Shown: positions 13,106 through 25,755 of the stretch, piece by piece | How positions within the stretch are numbered: the first letter of the stretch is position 1 | How the letters are laid out: each line of letters begins with the position of its first letter | Assembly (NCBI GenBank): GCA_965153355.1 | Contig: OZ231128.1 | Coordinates: 5,642,001 to 5,706,000 of the forward strand | Reading direction: 5' to 3' | Length of the DNA: 64,000 nt | From: Flaccisagitta enflata | Taxonomy: Eukaryota; Chaetognatha; Sagittoidea; Aphragmophora | Translations under genes and position numbers: made by a program | Notes under the pieces: model-generated | Database searches by the model: none | What the model was told of the DNA's origin: nothing | The model's input: the letters and a program-made list of their open reading frames with translations, nothing else

Positions 13106-13333
13106 TTAGAAAACAAGGCCGGATACACGGCTACCCCAGTCGCGTGCGGGTGGGCAGGGGCCGTATTTGAGGTCACATTAACACTTGGGCAGGAGCAGCG
13201 AGGCCAAAGACCGCAAAACCGCCCCCAAAAAAGTAATGTGTGACGGACGGACGGACAGACGGACGGACGGACCGACGGACCGACGGACCGACAAAGCGGG
13301 GTGTAGAGTCGCGTAGCACGCGACTAAAAATAT
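13106..13333 (+). mobile_element. Family 1 hairpin element, arm type AGTCGCGTGC
   Basis: One of the best-preserved copies: 'aacaaggccggatacacggc', arm AGTCGCGTGC, 'gggtgggcagggg', 'gggcaggagcag', an 8-unit CGGA tract, 'aaagcggggtgtag', then the terminal hairpin AGTCGCGT-AG-CACGCGACT followed by AAAAAT. The terminal GCACGCGACT is the exact reverse complement of the 5' arm. Confidence 0.9.
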
Positions 13334-13707
13334 AACACTTTGGAAAAGATTGTAAGGCACAAGTAACAGGATCCGCTACACAGGCCTCACCTCATGGCTT
13401 CGTCGGATGATTTTTTCGTAAAAAATTCAGAATGTTATGATGGCATGTGATGCTTTGAATCTTAAACCTAAAAACATATAGAAATCATTTGAACCCCAAG
13501 GGGCCAAGGTTTTTGTGGTAGACAGTTTTACTTTAAACCAACAAATAAAATAGGATAAATTCTTTGAGGAGATGTGACATTTATGCTCGTTATAACTATA
13601 TCAGCTTGTACCAATATGGCTTCAAGATGTATATGAATTCTCGCGATCAATATTTTCCCAGATGCTTGTTCTCTTTGATGGGAAAAAATCCATTATCCTG
13701 TCAAGAG
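13334..13707. other. No feature recognised
   Basis: AT-rich sequence before the 26-bp minisatellite. No protein or RNA is supported. Confidence 0.5.
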
Positions 13708-14927
13708 ACGGACGTCTTTGTGCCCTCCACCAGACGGAGGTGTTTGTACCCTCCACCAGACGGACGTCTTTGTACCCTCCACCAGAAGGAGTTGTTTGTA
13801 CCCTCCACCAGACGGACGTCTTTGTACCCTTCCCCAGAAGGAGGTGTTTGTACCCTCCACCAGACGGACGTCTTTGTACCCTCCACCAGTTGGACGTCTT
13901 TGTACCCTCCACGAGACTGACGTCTTTGTACCCTCCACCAGAAGGAGTTGTTTGTACCCTCCACCAGATGGACATCTTTATACCCTCCACCAGAAGGAGG
14001 TGTTTGTACCCTCCACCAGACGGACGTCTTTGTACCCTCCACCAGACAGACGTCTTTGTGCCCTCCACCAGACGGAGGTGTTTGTACCCTCCACCAGACG
14101 GACATCTTTATACCCTCCACCAGAAGGAGGTGTTTGTACCCTCCACCAGACAGGCGTCTTTGTACCTTCCACCAGACTGACGTCTTTGTGCCCTCCACCA
14201 GACGGAGGTGTTTGTACCCTCCACCAGACGGACATCTTTATACCCTCCACCAGAAGGAGGTGTTTGTACCCTCCACCAGACGGACGTCTTTGTACCCTCC
14301 ACCAGACAGACGTCTTTGTACCCTCCACCAGACAGACGTCTTTGTACCCTCCACCAGAAGGAGTTGTTTGAACCCTCCACCAGATGGACGTCTTTGTACC
14401 CTTCACCAGAAGGAGGTGTTTGTACCCTCCACCAGACGGACATCTTTATACCCTCCACCAGAAGGAGGTGTTTGTACCCTCCACCAGACGGACGTCTTTG
14501 TACCCTCCACCAGACGGACATCTTTGTACCCTCCACCAGACTGACGTCTTTGTGCCCTCCACCAGTCAGACGTCTTTGTACCCTCCACCAGAAGGAGGTG
14601 TTTGTACCCTCCACCAGACGGACGTCTTTGTACCCTCCACCAGTCGGACGTCTTTGTACCCTCCACCAGTCAGACGTCTTTGTACCCTCCACCAGTCAGA
14701 CGTCTTTGTACCCTCCACCAGTCGGACGTCTTTGTACCCTCCACCAGTCAGACGTCTTTGTACCCTCCACCAGTCAGACGTCTTTGTACCCTCCACCAGA
14801 CGGACGTCTTTGTACCCTCCACCAGTCAGACGTCTTTGTACCCTCCACCAGTCAGACGTCTTTGTACCCTCCACCAGTCGGACGTCTTTGTACCCTCCAC
14901 CAGACGGACGTCTTTGTACCCTCCACC
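13708..14927. repeat. 26-bp minisatellite, about 47 units
   Basis: The unit core 'tttgtaccctccaccag' is constant while the first nine bases vary among a few types (acggacgtc, aaggaggtg, aaggagttg, acggacatc with 'tttata', tcagacgtc, tcggacgtc). In the middle (about 13,960-14,530) the types recur in a fixed order, giving a higher-order repeat of roughly 5 units. The right third (14,545-14,927) is homogenised to tc(a/g)gacgtc and acggacgtc types. Because 26 is not divisible by three, every frame cycles through all three phases and stays open on both strands, so the long frames here are not evidence of a gene. Confidence 0.95.
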
Positions 14928-15026
14928 ATTCGGCGCCAGGGAGCTTCATCTGCCTTTCTTCTTCGTTGCTGTTTTGACTCATGACATTTCTCATCTCTCT
15001 CTCTCACTCCCTTTTCATATCTCGTT

Positions 15027-16181
<1,155 letters not shown>

Positions 16182-16257
<76 letters not shown>
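16182..16257. repeat. (GA)n microsatellite
   Basis: Uninterrupted GA repeat of about 76 bp. Confidence 0.98.
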
Positions 16258-16260
<3 letters not shown>

Positions 16261-16419
16261 TAAGTCAAAGACAGTAGTATAAAAGTAAGTCAAAGACGGT
16301 ATAAAAGTAAGAGCCAAACAGAATGAGAATAAAGAGATTAAAGTCGAGTCTGAAATGCGGACCTTGGGTTTGATCTTCATTAAAAAATCTCGGGGGGATG
16401 ATTGAGGAAGGTCGTCACG

Positions 16420-18229
16420 AGATGGAAGCAGGCGATGGAGGCAGGCGATGGAGGCAGGCGATGGAGGCAGGAGATGGTGGAAGGAGATGGAGGCAGCCGA
16501 TGGAGGCATGAGATGGAGGCGAGCGATTGAGGCAAACAATGGAGGCAGGAGATGGAGGCAGGAGATGGAAGCAGGCGATGGAGGCAGGCGATGGAGGCAG
16601 GAGATGAAGACAGGAGATAGAGGCAGGTGATGGAGGCAGGAGATGGAGGCAAACAATGGAGGCAGGCGATGGAGGCAGGAGATGGAGGCAGGCGATGGAG
16701 GCAGGCAATGGAGGCAGGCGATGGAGGCAGGAGATGGAGGCAGGCGATGAAGGCAGGCGATTGAGGCAGGAGATGGAGGCAGAGATGGAGGTAGGAGATG
16801 GAGGCAGGAGATGGAGGCATGTGATGGACGCAGAAGATGGAGGCAGGAGATGAAGGCAGGAGATGGAGGCGGGAGATGAAGGCCGGAGATGGAGGCAGCT
16901 AATAGAGGCAAGAGATGGAGGAAGGAGATGGAGACGGGAGATTGAGGCAGGAGATGGAGGCAGCGGATGGAGGCAAGAGATGGAGGCAGGAGATGGAGGC
17001 ACACAATGGATGCACAAGATGGAGGCAGGCCATGGAGGCAGGCGATGGAGGCAGGCGATGTAGACAGGAGATGGAGGCAGGAGATGGAGGCAGGAGATGG
17101 AGGCGGAGATGGAGGCCGGAGATGGAGGTAGGAGATGGAGGCACAAAATGGAGGCATGAGATGGAGGCATGAGATGGCAAATGAGGCAGGCGATGAAGAC
17201 AGGCAATAGAGGCACACAATGGATGCACAAGATGGAGGCAGGAGATGTAGGCAAGCAATGGAGGCAGGAGATGGAGACAGGAGATGGAGGCACGTGATGG
17301 AGGCAGGAGATGCAGGCAGGAGATGGAGGCAGGAGATGGAGGCGTATATGGAAGCAGCCAACGGAGGCAGGAGATGGAGGCAGGAGATGGAGGCAGGCAA
17401 TGGAGGCAGGAGATGGAGGCGGAAGATGGAGGCAGGCAAAGGAGGCAGGCGATGAAGGCAGGTAATGGAGGCACATGATGGATGCATAAGATGGAGGCAG
17501 GAGATAGAGGCACAAGATGGAGGCGTGAGATAAAGGCAGGCAAAGGAGGCAGGCGATGAAGGCAAGCGATAGAGGCACACAATGGATGCACAAGATGGAG
17601 GCAGGAGATGAAGGCAGGAGATGGAGGCAAGAGATGGAGGCAGGCAAAGGAGTCAGGCAATGAAGGCAGGTGATAGAGGCAGGCGATGGAGTTGGAGGCA
17701 GGCGATGGAGGCAGGCAATGGAGGCAGGCAATGGAGGCAGGCATTGAAGGCAGGCCAATAGAGGCAAGAGATGGAGGCAGGAGATGGAGGCAGGAGATGG
17801 AGGCAGGAGATGGAGGCAGCTGATGGTGGCAGGAGATGGAGAAAGGAGATGGAGGCACATGGTGGATGCAGAAGATGGAGGCAGGAGATGAAGGCAGGAG
17901 ATGGAGGCGGGAGATGGAGGCAGGAGATGGAGGCAAGAGATGGAGAAAGGAGATTAAGGCAGGAGATGGAGGCAGGAGATGAAGGCAGGAGATGAAGGCA
18001 GGAGAGTGAGGCACGAGATGGAGGCAAGCGATGGAGGCAGGCAATGGAGGCAGGCTATGGAGGCAGGCGATGGAGGCAGGAGATGGAAGCAGGAGATAAA
18101 GGTAGGAGATGGAGGCAGGAGATGGAGGCAGGAGATGGAGGCAGGAGATGGAGGCACGAGATGGTGGAAGGAGATGAAGGCACAAGATGGAGGCAGCTGA
18201 TGGAGGCAGGAGATGGAGGCAGGCGATAA
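16420..18229. repeat. 13-bp minisatellite, about 140 units over 1.8 kb
   Basis: Unit GATGGAGGCAGGA/C with point variants (gatgaaggcagg, gatagaggcagg, caatggaggcag). Longer-range copies exist: blocks around 'cacacaatggatgcacaagatggaggcagg' recur near 17,000, 17,215 and 17,577. The 13-bp period keeps all three phases open on both strands, producing frames of over 400 codons that are artefacts of the repeat. Confidence 0.95.
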
Positions 18230-18454
18230 CTCAGCACAATGCACGCGATGAAATGATGCGCTCATTGTTGAACTATGGAAGAAAACCATGAGCACCGAGA
18301 GATCGCATCATGACCTGAACTGAAGAATAAGATCGCATTTTGTAATTTTGTACTACTAGAGAAATTTTTCAGTGAGAGAAGGAAGTAAAACATTGGTGAG
18401 AGTTATTGATGAACGAGATCGACAATAAAACTCTTGACTGAGATCGAATTATGG

Positions 18455-19245
18455 ATTGGAGAGGGCATCAAGAAGGATAAGTGCGTGAGTGATTGTCGTG
18501 CATGATAAGTTTGGGAATGTAGCCACAAAATGGGAATGTGGGATTGCACTATAAACTGGAGAGGGCATCTACCGGGTGATCAATCTCAAAGTGGGAAAAG
18601 TATTAAGCTTACATTCTTGTATGCATCATGTCTATGGTCTGAGATCAATTATCTTTTATAGCACTATGTCTGACATTTGTTATGTTAAAATTTCATTGGT
18701 TTAGCTTGAATAGTTTGACCACAGCATCAATTTGAAGTAAAACAATCATTTACAGTTTTAGCTTAAAATCTTGTTTGATTTTCAAAATGGATTTCTTTGT
18801 AATTTCTTTCACCTCTAATTAACTTGAGCTATAGACTTCAAATTGGTTTCAAATGAAAGATTATGCAAATATCTTTAATTTGAGACCAATCAGGCAACTG
18901 TAGCTCAAGTTATTGAGAGATAAGAGGAATTTCAAGAAAATCTGCTTTGAAATTCTCACTAGATTTGCAGCTAAAACTGTAAATCATTGTTTTACTTCAA
19001 ATTGATGTTGTGGTCAAACTATTCAAGCTAAACCAATGAAACTTTAACACAAAAAATGTCAAACATTGTGCTATGAAAGAAAATTGATCTCAGACCACCG
19101 ACTTGATGCACATAGGAATGTACGCTTAATACTTTTCCCACCTTGAGATTGATCACCCTGTAGAAGGACAAGTGCGTGAGCGAGTGTCGTGCGTGATAAG
19201 TTTGGGAATGTAGCCAGGAAATGGGAGCCTGGGATCCCACAATTG
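18455..19245. repeat. Tandem pair of ~100-bp units, second one interrupted
   Basis: Unit 1 runs from 'gagagggcatcaagaagg' (18,459) to about 18,557. Unit 2 begins 'gagagggcatc' (18,559), is interrupted by the foldback element 18,572-19,160, and resumes 'gaaggacaagtgcgtgagcg' (19,163) to about 19,240. Unit 1 shows what the insertion site in unit 2 looked like. Confidence 0.85.
18572..19160. mobile_element. Foldback element with TA duplication, 589 bp
   Basis: Left CCGGGTGATCAATCTCAAAG and right reverse complement (CAGGGTGATCAATCTCAAGG when read inward) continue as matching arms ('gggaaaagtattaagc..'), with the centre near 18,870. TA lies on both sides (18,570-18,571 and 19,161-19,162), while the empty sister unit reads 'gcatcaagaagg'. 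Non-coding. Confidence 0.85.
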
Positions 19246-19442
19246 CGCATTCATCTGACGCTGAACCTGGTAAAAAATTGTTTAAAGTGAAGTGATGAAA
19301 TACGATGCAGTGCCAATACCAATGGTGCAAATGTGAGATTGTTGCAACAGCGTCGGGATAATGGAAGTAGTCGACCAAGAATAAAAAACCTAATGCTATG
19401 TCCGTCAGTCAGTTGGTTTGTCGGATCTATTCTTCGGTTTTT

Positions 19443-19837
19443 GGCAGCGGCCCCGAAGGGATTGATGACCTATGCTTTCACACAGGGGAATTTTCTCCTC
19501 CGTACTCCCCCAACCTCCGGACCCATATCTCAGCCTTGAAGCCCATATGCCAGCTTCGAGGCCCAAATCCCAGTCTTGAGGTCCAAATCCCAACCTCAAG
19601 GCCCAAATCCCATCATATAGCCAAAATTCTATCTTTGAGGCCCAAATTTCAGCTTCGAGGGATTTGGGCCTCGAGACTAGGATTTGGGCCTCGAGGCTGC
19701 GATATGGGCTCCGAAGCTGAGATAAAAGCCCGGAGGTGGGGGGAGGGGAACGGAAAAGGAGGAGAAGGAGGGGAAGGAGGAGGAGAAAATTCCCCTGTGC
19801 GAAAGCATAGGTCATCAACCCCTTCGGGGCCTCTGCC
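19443..19837. mobile_element. MITE family C copy
   Basis: TIRs GGCAGCGGCCCCGAAGGG... and its reverse complement, extending through 'gacctatgctttc.cacaggggaatttt'. The interior is a degenerate 'gaggcccaaatcccagcct' repeat that changes strand in the middle (19,520-19,735), so the whole element is a palindrome. The outer flank 'tgcttaggcagggcacgggtaccgctg' (19,868-19,894) matches other family C copies. Confidence 0.8.
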
Positions 19838-20664
<827 letters not shown>

Positions 20665-20913
20665 ATATAAACGAAAGCAAAGAGCTTTTCTTTTCACCAC
20701 CTGCCCCATTTTAACATTCAATTTCAATTGAGTACAGCAAAGACCGGATATCAAATTTAAACTTTTTTTTTATAAGATGGGTCGATGCGACCTTACTAAA
20801 TCTTTAACTGAAAGCCTCTTAAATTCTCTTTACCCCCTGATCCTTTTCCACGAACTCGTTCTTTTTATTCATTTCCCGCTGTTCCACCATGTTTTTTTAT
20901 TTTCTGTAGTTTT

Positions 20914-21056
20914 TAGTCGCGGACACGCGACTCTACACCTTGCCGTGTCGGTCGGTCCGTCCGTCCCATTTCTGAATTGCGAGCGATTTTTGCATTACTG
21001 CTCCTGCCCAACCGTCCGCGATTGGATTGCCGTGTATCCGGCCTTGTTTTTTCTGT
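20914..21056 (-). mobile_element. Family 1 hairpin element (reverse), arm type AGTCGCGGAC
   Basis: On the plus strand it reads TTTTAGTCGCGGACACGCGACT (terminal hairpin AGTCGCG/CGCGACT), 'ctacacc', a GGTC/CGTC tract, 'tactgctcctgccca', arm 'gtccgcgatt' and 'gccgtgtatccggcc'. The arm at the far end pairs with the terminal arm. Confidence 0.85.
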
Positions 21057-21330
21057 TTCTTTCTCTATTTTTTTTGTCTATTTTTTTCATTGACATTAAC
21101 ATTGTCTTTTTTTTCTTTTTTCTACTCTACGATTCTCCATCTTGTTTCTTCTTCAACTGTGATCTTCTCTTCTTTTGTGATATGGCAAAGAAGTAGTTTT
21201 GGCAACACCTCTTCATACAAAAAAGATAGTTTTATAGGTTCTACAACATCTAGTGATTTTGGTTTAGTTTAGTATCAATGTTTTCCTTTTCAAAAGAACT
21301 ATGCAAAAGAACAGAGCCAATTTAATTGAC
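21057..21330. other. T-rich unassigned DNA
   Basis: Strongly pyrimidine-rich at 21,040-21,180. No gene is supported. Confidence 0.5.
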
Positions 21331-21334
21331 ATAA

Positions 21335-21650
21335 GATGACTTAAAACGATTTAAAATGACCTAAAATGACTTTAAATGACCAAAATTGACTTGAATTCAC
21401 CTAAAATGATTTAAATGACTTAGGTGACTAAAATGACTTGAATTGACCTAGAATGACTTAGATTGAATTTAACTGACCTAAACTGACTTAGATTGACCGA
21501 AAAACACTAAAATGATGAAAATAAATAATATGACTCAAATGACTGAAAATGACTTAAAATAACCTAAAATGACTTAAAATAACCTAAAATGACTTAAAAT
21601 GATCTTATTCGACTTTATATGACCTAATTGACTTTAAATGAGTTAGTAGG
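21335..21650. repeat. Degenerate ~10-bp repeat (AAAATGACTT-type)
   Basis: About 25 diverged copies of 'aaaatgac(t/c)ta'. The spacing (9-11 bp) is irregular, so this is an old array. Confidence 0.7.
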
Positions 21651-21674
21651 AATAAAATGAATAAAAAAGTAAAA

Positions 21675-21742
21675 ACGTAACTGACCAACCGACGGACGGA
21701 CAAAGCGGGGTCGCCAGGGTGTAGAGTCGCGACTAAAAAGCA
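21675..21742 (+). mobile_element. Family 1, 3' end only
   Basis: 'gaccaaccgacggacggacaaagcgggg', then 'gtgtagagtcgcgactaaaaag': the terminal part of a family 1 element without its 5' half. Confidence 0.7.
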
Positions 21743-21797
21743 TTTAACTAGATGGCTTAGTAAGATTGAATTTTTACTTAAGTGCACCAATACCTTT

Positions 21798-22107
<310 letters not shown>

Positions 22108-22109
<2 letters not shown>

Positions 22110-22177
22110 AAGACAGCATATGGAATGCATGCTGAGTAGAGACAATCGCTGGAATACGAACCAAGAAGATCAAGCCC

Positions 22178-22260
<83 letters not shown>

Positions 22261-22326
22261 AAGACAGCATATGGAATGCATGCTGAGTAGAGACAATCGC
22301 TGGAATACGAACCAAGAAGATCAAGC

Positions 22327-22407
<81 letters not shown>

Positions 22408-22470
22408 AAGACAGCATATGGAATGCATGCTGAGTAGAGACAATCGCTGGAATACGAACCAAGAAGATCA
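22108..22470. repeat. Three-copy ~148-bp tandem repeat: 71-bp unique block plus (CA)n
   Basis: A block beginning 'tcaagacagcatatggaatg' and ending 'gaaccaagaagatcaa' occurs at 22,108, 22,258 and 22,404. Copies 1 and 2 are followed by 'gcccca' and (CA)n tracts of about 76 bp. The unique blocks look identical over about 66 bp. Copy 3 leads into ordinary sequence. Confidence 0.95.
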
Positions 22471-23094
22471 AACCATCAAGGTCTCGACTATAAAAATGGA
22501 AATGAGAAAAATCTAGTTTGATGAAATCAATGAAAGATAGAAATATTCTGCTCTGCCAACTTTATCATTAGAGAAATCAGAAGCCACTTTAAAAAAAATT
22601 GGTCTAAACAAGAAAGTTATCAACTTTGCTTTCATACGCGGTTCAACTTCAAAGATTAAATCTTTCATTAATTTCTATTTTCGAAATGGAGCTGAAAAAA
22701 ACAAGAAATAATAAAGGACGATGAGAACTGTTGGCGGTTTTGTGTTCGTCCAGGTTAGATGCATATTTTCTGACTATTATTGCAGGAATTGATAACACTG
22801 AGAGAGTGGCTTTCTCTGATGCATGGATACTGAATTTGTTAGGGTTGCGAAGGATTTGCTGCAATTTCAGCGGCCGCAACAGCAAAGTCACGATATAGTT
22901 GACGCTGCGCCATTGCATATTTTATCCATTAATGGTCAGGCAAAAACTGTTTACTCCTAATGACTGATACTGGTCATGACTTGAACTTGTACACCTCCTG
23001 TCGACGGCTTCGAATTGTGCTTGATGCTCAGCATTTTTCTGGTTGCATCGCGTTGGTTATTCTTTGCGTCTTTGTACTTTCCCCATTTACGAAT
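22471..23094. other. No feature recognised
   Basis: AT-rich unique-looking DNA. Open frames of 70-140 codons around 22,650-23,370 lack any recognisable motif and overlap a family 1 fragment. Confidence 0.5.
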
Positions 23095-23192
23095 CATTTC
23101 AGCAAAAAGCTCCTGCCCAACTGCAATAAAAGTCTTTTTTCCCCTGCCCACCTGCACACGATTATGGTAGCCATGCAAACGGCCTTACTGGG
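23095..23192 (-). mobile_element. Family 1, 5' half (reverse)
   Basis: 'gctcctgcccaactgc', then 'cccctgcccacctgcacacgat' and 'ggtagccatgcaaacggcc' are the reverse complement of the family 1 start and its two 'gggcagg' motifs. The 3' half is missing. Confidence 0.6.
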
Positions 23193-23445
23193 GAAAAGTA
23201 GACTCACACAAGATCAACTCTTACGAATCGCCCCGTTTTCGAATGTGCTCCAATCGCAAAAGAAACCATTATCAGACATCATTACATTTACAAGAAAACA
23301 TCAAAAAAAATCATTGAAAGAAATTATGGCAAGAATCGTTGCTAAAAGAATCATTACCAATAAGGGCGGCTAATCGCCGTTGGAAAAAAGTCGTAAATGC
23401 TGCTCGAGAAAATGAGAGAGGAAAAGAGAGTGAGAGAGAAAAAAA

Positions 23446-23566
<121 letters not shown>

Positions 23567-23614
23567 GGGGAGAGAGAGGGAGAGAGAGACAGAGAGAAAA
23601 ACAGAGAAAAACAT

Positions 23615-23810
23615 GCAACACAGGGTTACAATATCGTTGCAGACAGGTGGACAGAGGCATCCAACCCCCATCTACACCCCAACCCCAACCACCACACACA
23701 AGCATCTAGACAGCTTGTTTTTCCACTTTTCCCCTTGGACGGACAGACAGATTAACAGACCGATGGATGGACTAACGGACAAAGCCTCTCATAGAGTCCA
23801 GAGTTGAAGT
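23615..23810 (+). mobile_element. Family 1 variant ('ttacaatatcgttgc' subtype)
   Basis: Begins 'cagggttacaatatcgttgc', then 'ggtggacagaggcatccaac', a CCAACCCC stretch, a GGAC(A/T)GA tract and 'acaaagcctctcatagag'. It belongs with the copies at 54,395, 57,685 and 61,090. The terminal hairpin is decayed. Confidence 0.65.
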
Positions 23811-23902
23811 GAGAGAGAGACTGTGCTGCCAGGATGCACAATCATCACCTGGGACATTTCAAAGTTCAAATAGACTTCAACTAACTCAATTCCTTGTTTT
23901 AG

Positions 23903-24076
23903 GGAACAAGGCCGGATACACGGCCAATACCAGTCGCGGACGGGTGGGCAGGGGCGGAAATGCGTGTTTTCCAACTTTTTGACTCGATCACCACGGACCA
24001 ACCGACCAACCAACCAACCGACGGACGGACAGACGGACAAAGCCTCTTATAGATTCGCTAGTCCGCGACTAAAAAT
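23903..24076 (+). mobile_element. Family 1 hairpin element, arm type AGTCGCGGAC
   Basis: 'aacaaggccggatacacggc', arm AGTCGCGGAC, 'gggtgggcaggggcgg', 'gactcgatcaccacggacc', a CCAA/CCGA then CGGA tract, 'acaaagcctcttatagattc', and the end arm GTCCGCGACT plus AAAAAT. The arms pair perfectly. It is nearly identical to the copy at 52,703. Confidence 0.9.
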
Positions 24077-24837
24077 GCAAAAAATGAGAGAAAATAAAAA
24101 AAGATTTAAAAAATCATAGCTCCAAAACTATCGATCGCACAGAATTCTGCTTGGCGTCATCTGAAAGAGGAGATTTAGCTCTTTCTTAGCTATTAATTTC
24201 ACGCGTCCCGTTCTGCCCCAAAAATGCAGCAACTTCCTCAAACGGCTCATGAAAAATAGGGAAAACAACTTTTCTTCGCGGGAATCAAATAGTCTTCGAA
24301 TCTTCGAATCTCGACTTTTTTCCAAACAATTCCTCTATACCAAAAACCGAATATAGATTCCGAAGTGCAGCTGCACACATGTAGAAGACATTTTCCTTTC
24401 AAACTCCCAACGTCCACTTGGCCTCTAAAGACCGATTGAGGAGCATAATAAGCTCAAATTTGTATCTTGCAGTTTAAACTGGTCACCACTTAATCCCGCA
24501 AAGTAATCCAAAAATGATTGATTTTCCTTCTCGAGCTTTATTTACTGAGTGGTTTTCCTCTCAATTCTAGACTGTCAATTCACCCCCCCTCCCTCCGGGA
24601 CGTTGCGGTCAGCTGGACCTGGCGTCTCGTTCGCGTACGCCCATGGCCATGCTGAAATCTGTAATAAATGTAAATGACTCAGGAGCTGCGCACGCCAGCG
24701 CACAATTACACGCTGAGACACACGCATGCCATTTGTCATGGGGCACTTGTGTGGTAGTCAGTTGCCAACCCACGTAAAAAATGGTCCGCCTCCCACAAAA
24801 TAGATACTTTTTTTCCTCTCCTCCTACATTTTCTTGG
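24077..24837. other. Unassigned DNA with a diverged shared segment
   Basis: 24,140-24,340 resembles 850-1,020 in short words only. A (C)n run occurs at 24,583-24,590. No gene is supported. Confidence 0.45.
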
Positions 24838-25755
24838 GCTCCAAGCAGGGATGTATATCATTGAGCCGCTTTTGATCCCCCCCCCCCGCCTTTGATTTTC
24901 TTCCCCGCGATGCGTCGCGTTGCGTTTTTATATCTTTGATTTTCTTCCTCATATACAGTAGATGTCGTCTAGACTTGGAAATACGGGGGAATTCATTCAA
25001 GGAAGACAGATAAGCTTAAGAAACTGATATTTGGAATATAGACTAATGAAAGGATGCTTTGTTGCCCATGGGTATTGGTTGCCATGGAAACACATTTCCA
25101 TGTATTTATGCTAAAGTAACAATATTTTGAGAAATTTTTTGAGGGAACCTTATTTGAAATAAAATTTGTTACAATTTTCCCACTGTATGTTCTGTAAGAA
25201 TATCGCTCGTTTGGCAGTTGCTAGGGAGCATCACAGGGCTGTCACTCATAGTTACGCTCCCTAGCAACGGCTAAATGAGCAATATTCTTACAGAACATGT
25301 TGTGGGAAAATTGTAGCAAATCATATTTTAAACAATGTTCCCTCAAAAAATTTCTCAAAATATTGATACTTTAGCGTAAATACATGGAAACGTGTTTCCA
25401 TGGCAGCCAGCACCTATGGGCAATAAAGCATTTTTTCATTAGTCTATATTCCAAATATCAATCTCTTAAGTATATTTGTCTCCCTGTAATGAATATCCCC
25501 GTATTTCCAAGTCTAGACGACATCTTCTTTAGCAATAATACAATGTAGTTAAGGTTTGAATAGTATGAAATTGTGTTTTACTAATTGTGCTTTATGATTT
25601 GGTACTGTCAAAAGTTATATTTTCCCCAAATCTCCTTTTTCTCTCTTTTTTTCCCCCTTTGATTTCCTTCCCCATCTCCAGACCCTTTGATTTTTAAACT
25701 CAATAATATACAGGCCTGGCTCCAAGTCAATGATATACAGGCCTGGCTCCAAGTT
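24838..25755. mobile_element. MITE family D copy, interrupted
   Basis: Outer ends 'gctccaagcagggatgtata' and 'tatacaggcctggctccaag' are imperfect inverted repeats. Between them lie 'gcctttgattttcttccccgcga' and a T/C-rich tail shared with the copy at 53,981-54,310. This copy is split by the foldback element at 24,956-25,529. Confidence 0.7.
24956..25529. mobile_element. Foldback element in MITE D with TA duplication, 574 bp
   Basis: The arms AGATGTCGTCTAGACTTGGA... pair almost perfectly with the right end through about 250 bp per side; the centre is near 25,240 ('gctagggagc' / 'gctccctagc'). TA flanks both sides (24,954-24,955 and 25,530-25,531), and the uninterrupted family D copy at 54,090 has a single 'catatagcaata' there. 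Non-coding. Confidence 0.9.

Noticed and set aside
13106-13333. Family 1 as a Helitron (hairpin followed by CTAA)
   Set aside because: The hairpin includes the CT, spacing to CTRR is wrong, and no 5' TC end or A/T target is clear. Left as an unclassified hairpin-ended element.
13701-14984. Overlapping frames of 165-258 codons on both strands
   Set aside because: They are produced by the 26-bp minisatellite and continue in every phase.
22108-22470. CRISPR-like repeat/spacer layout
   Set aside because: The 'spacers' are (CA)n and there are only three units.
22960-23373. 137-codon plus-strand open frame
   Set aside because: It overlaps a reversed family 1 fragment and has no recognisable domain.
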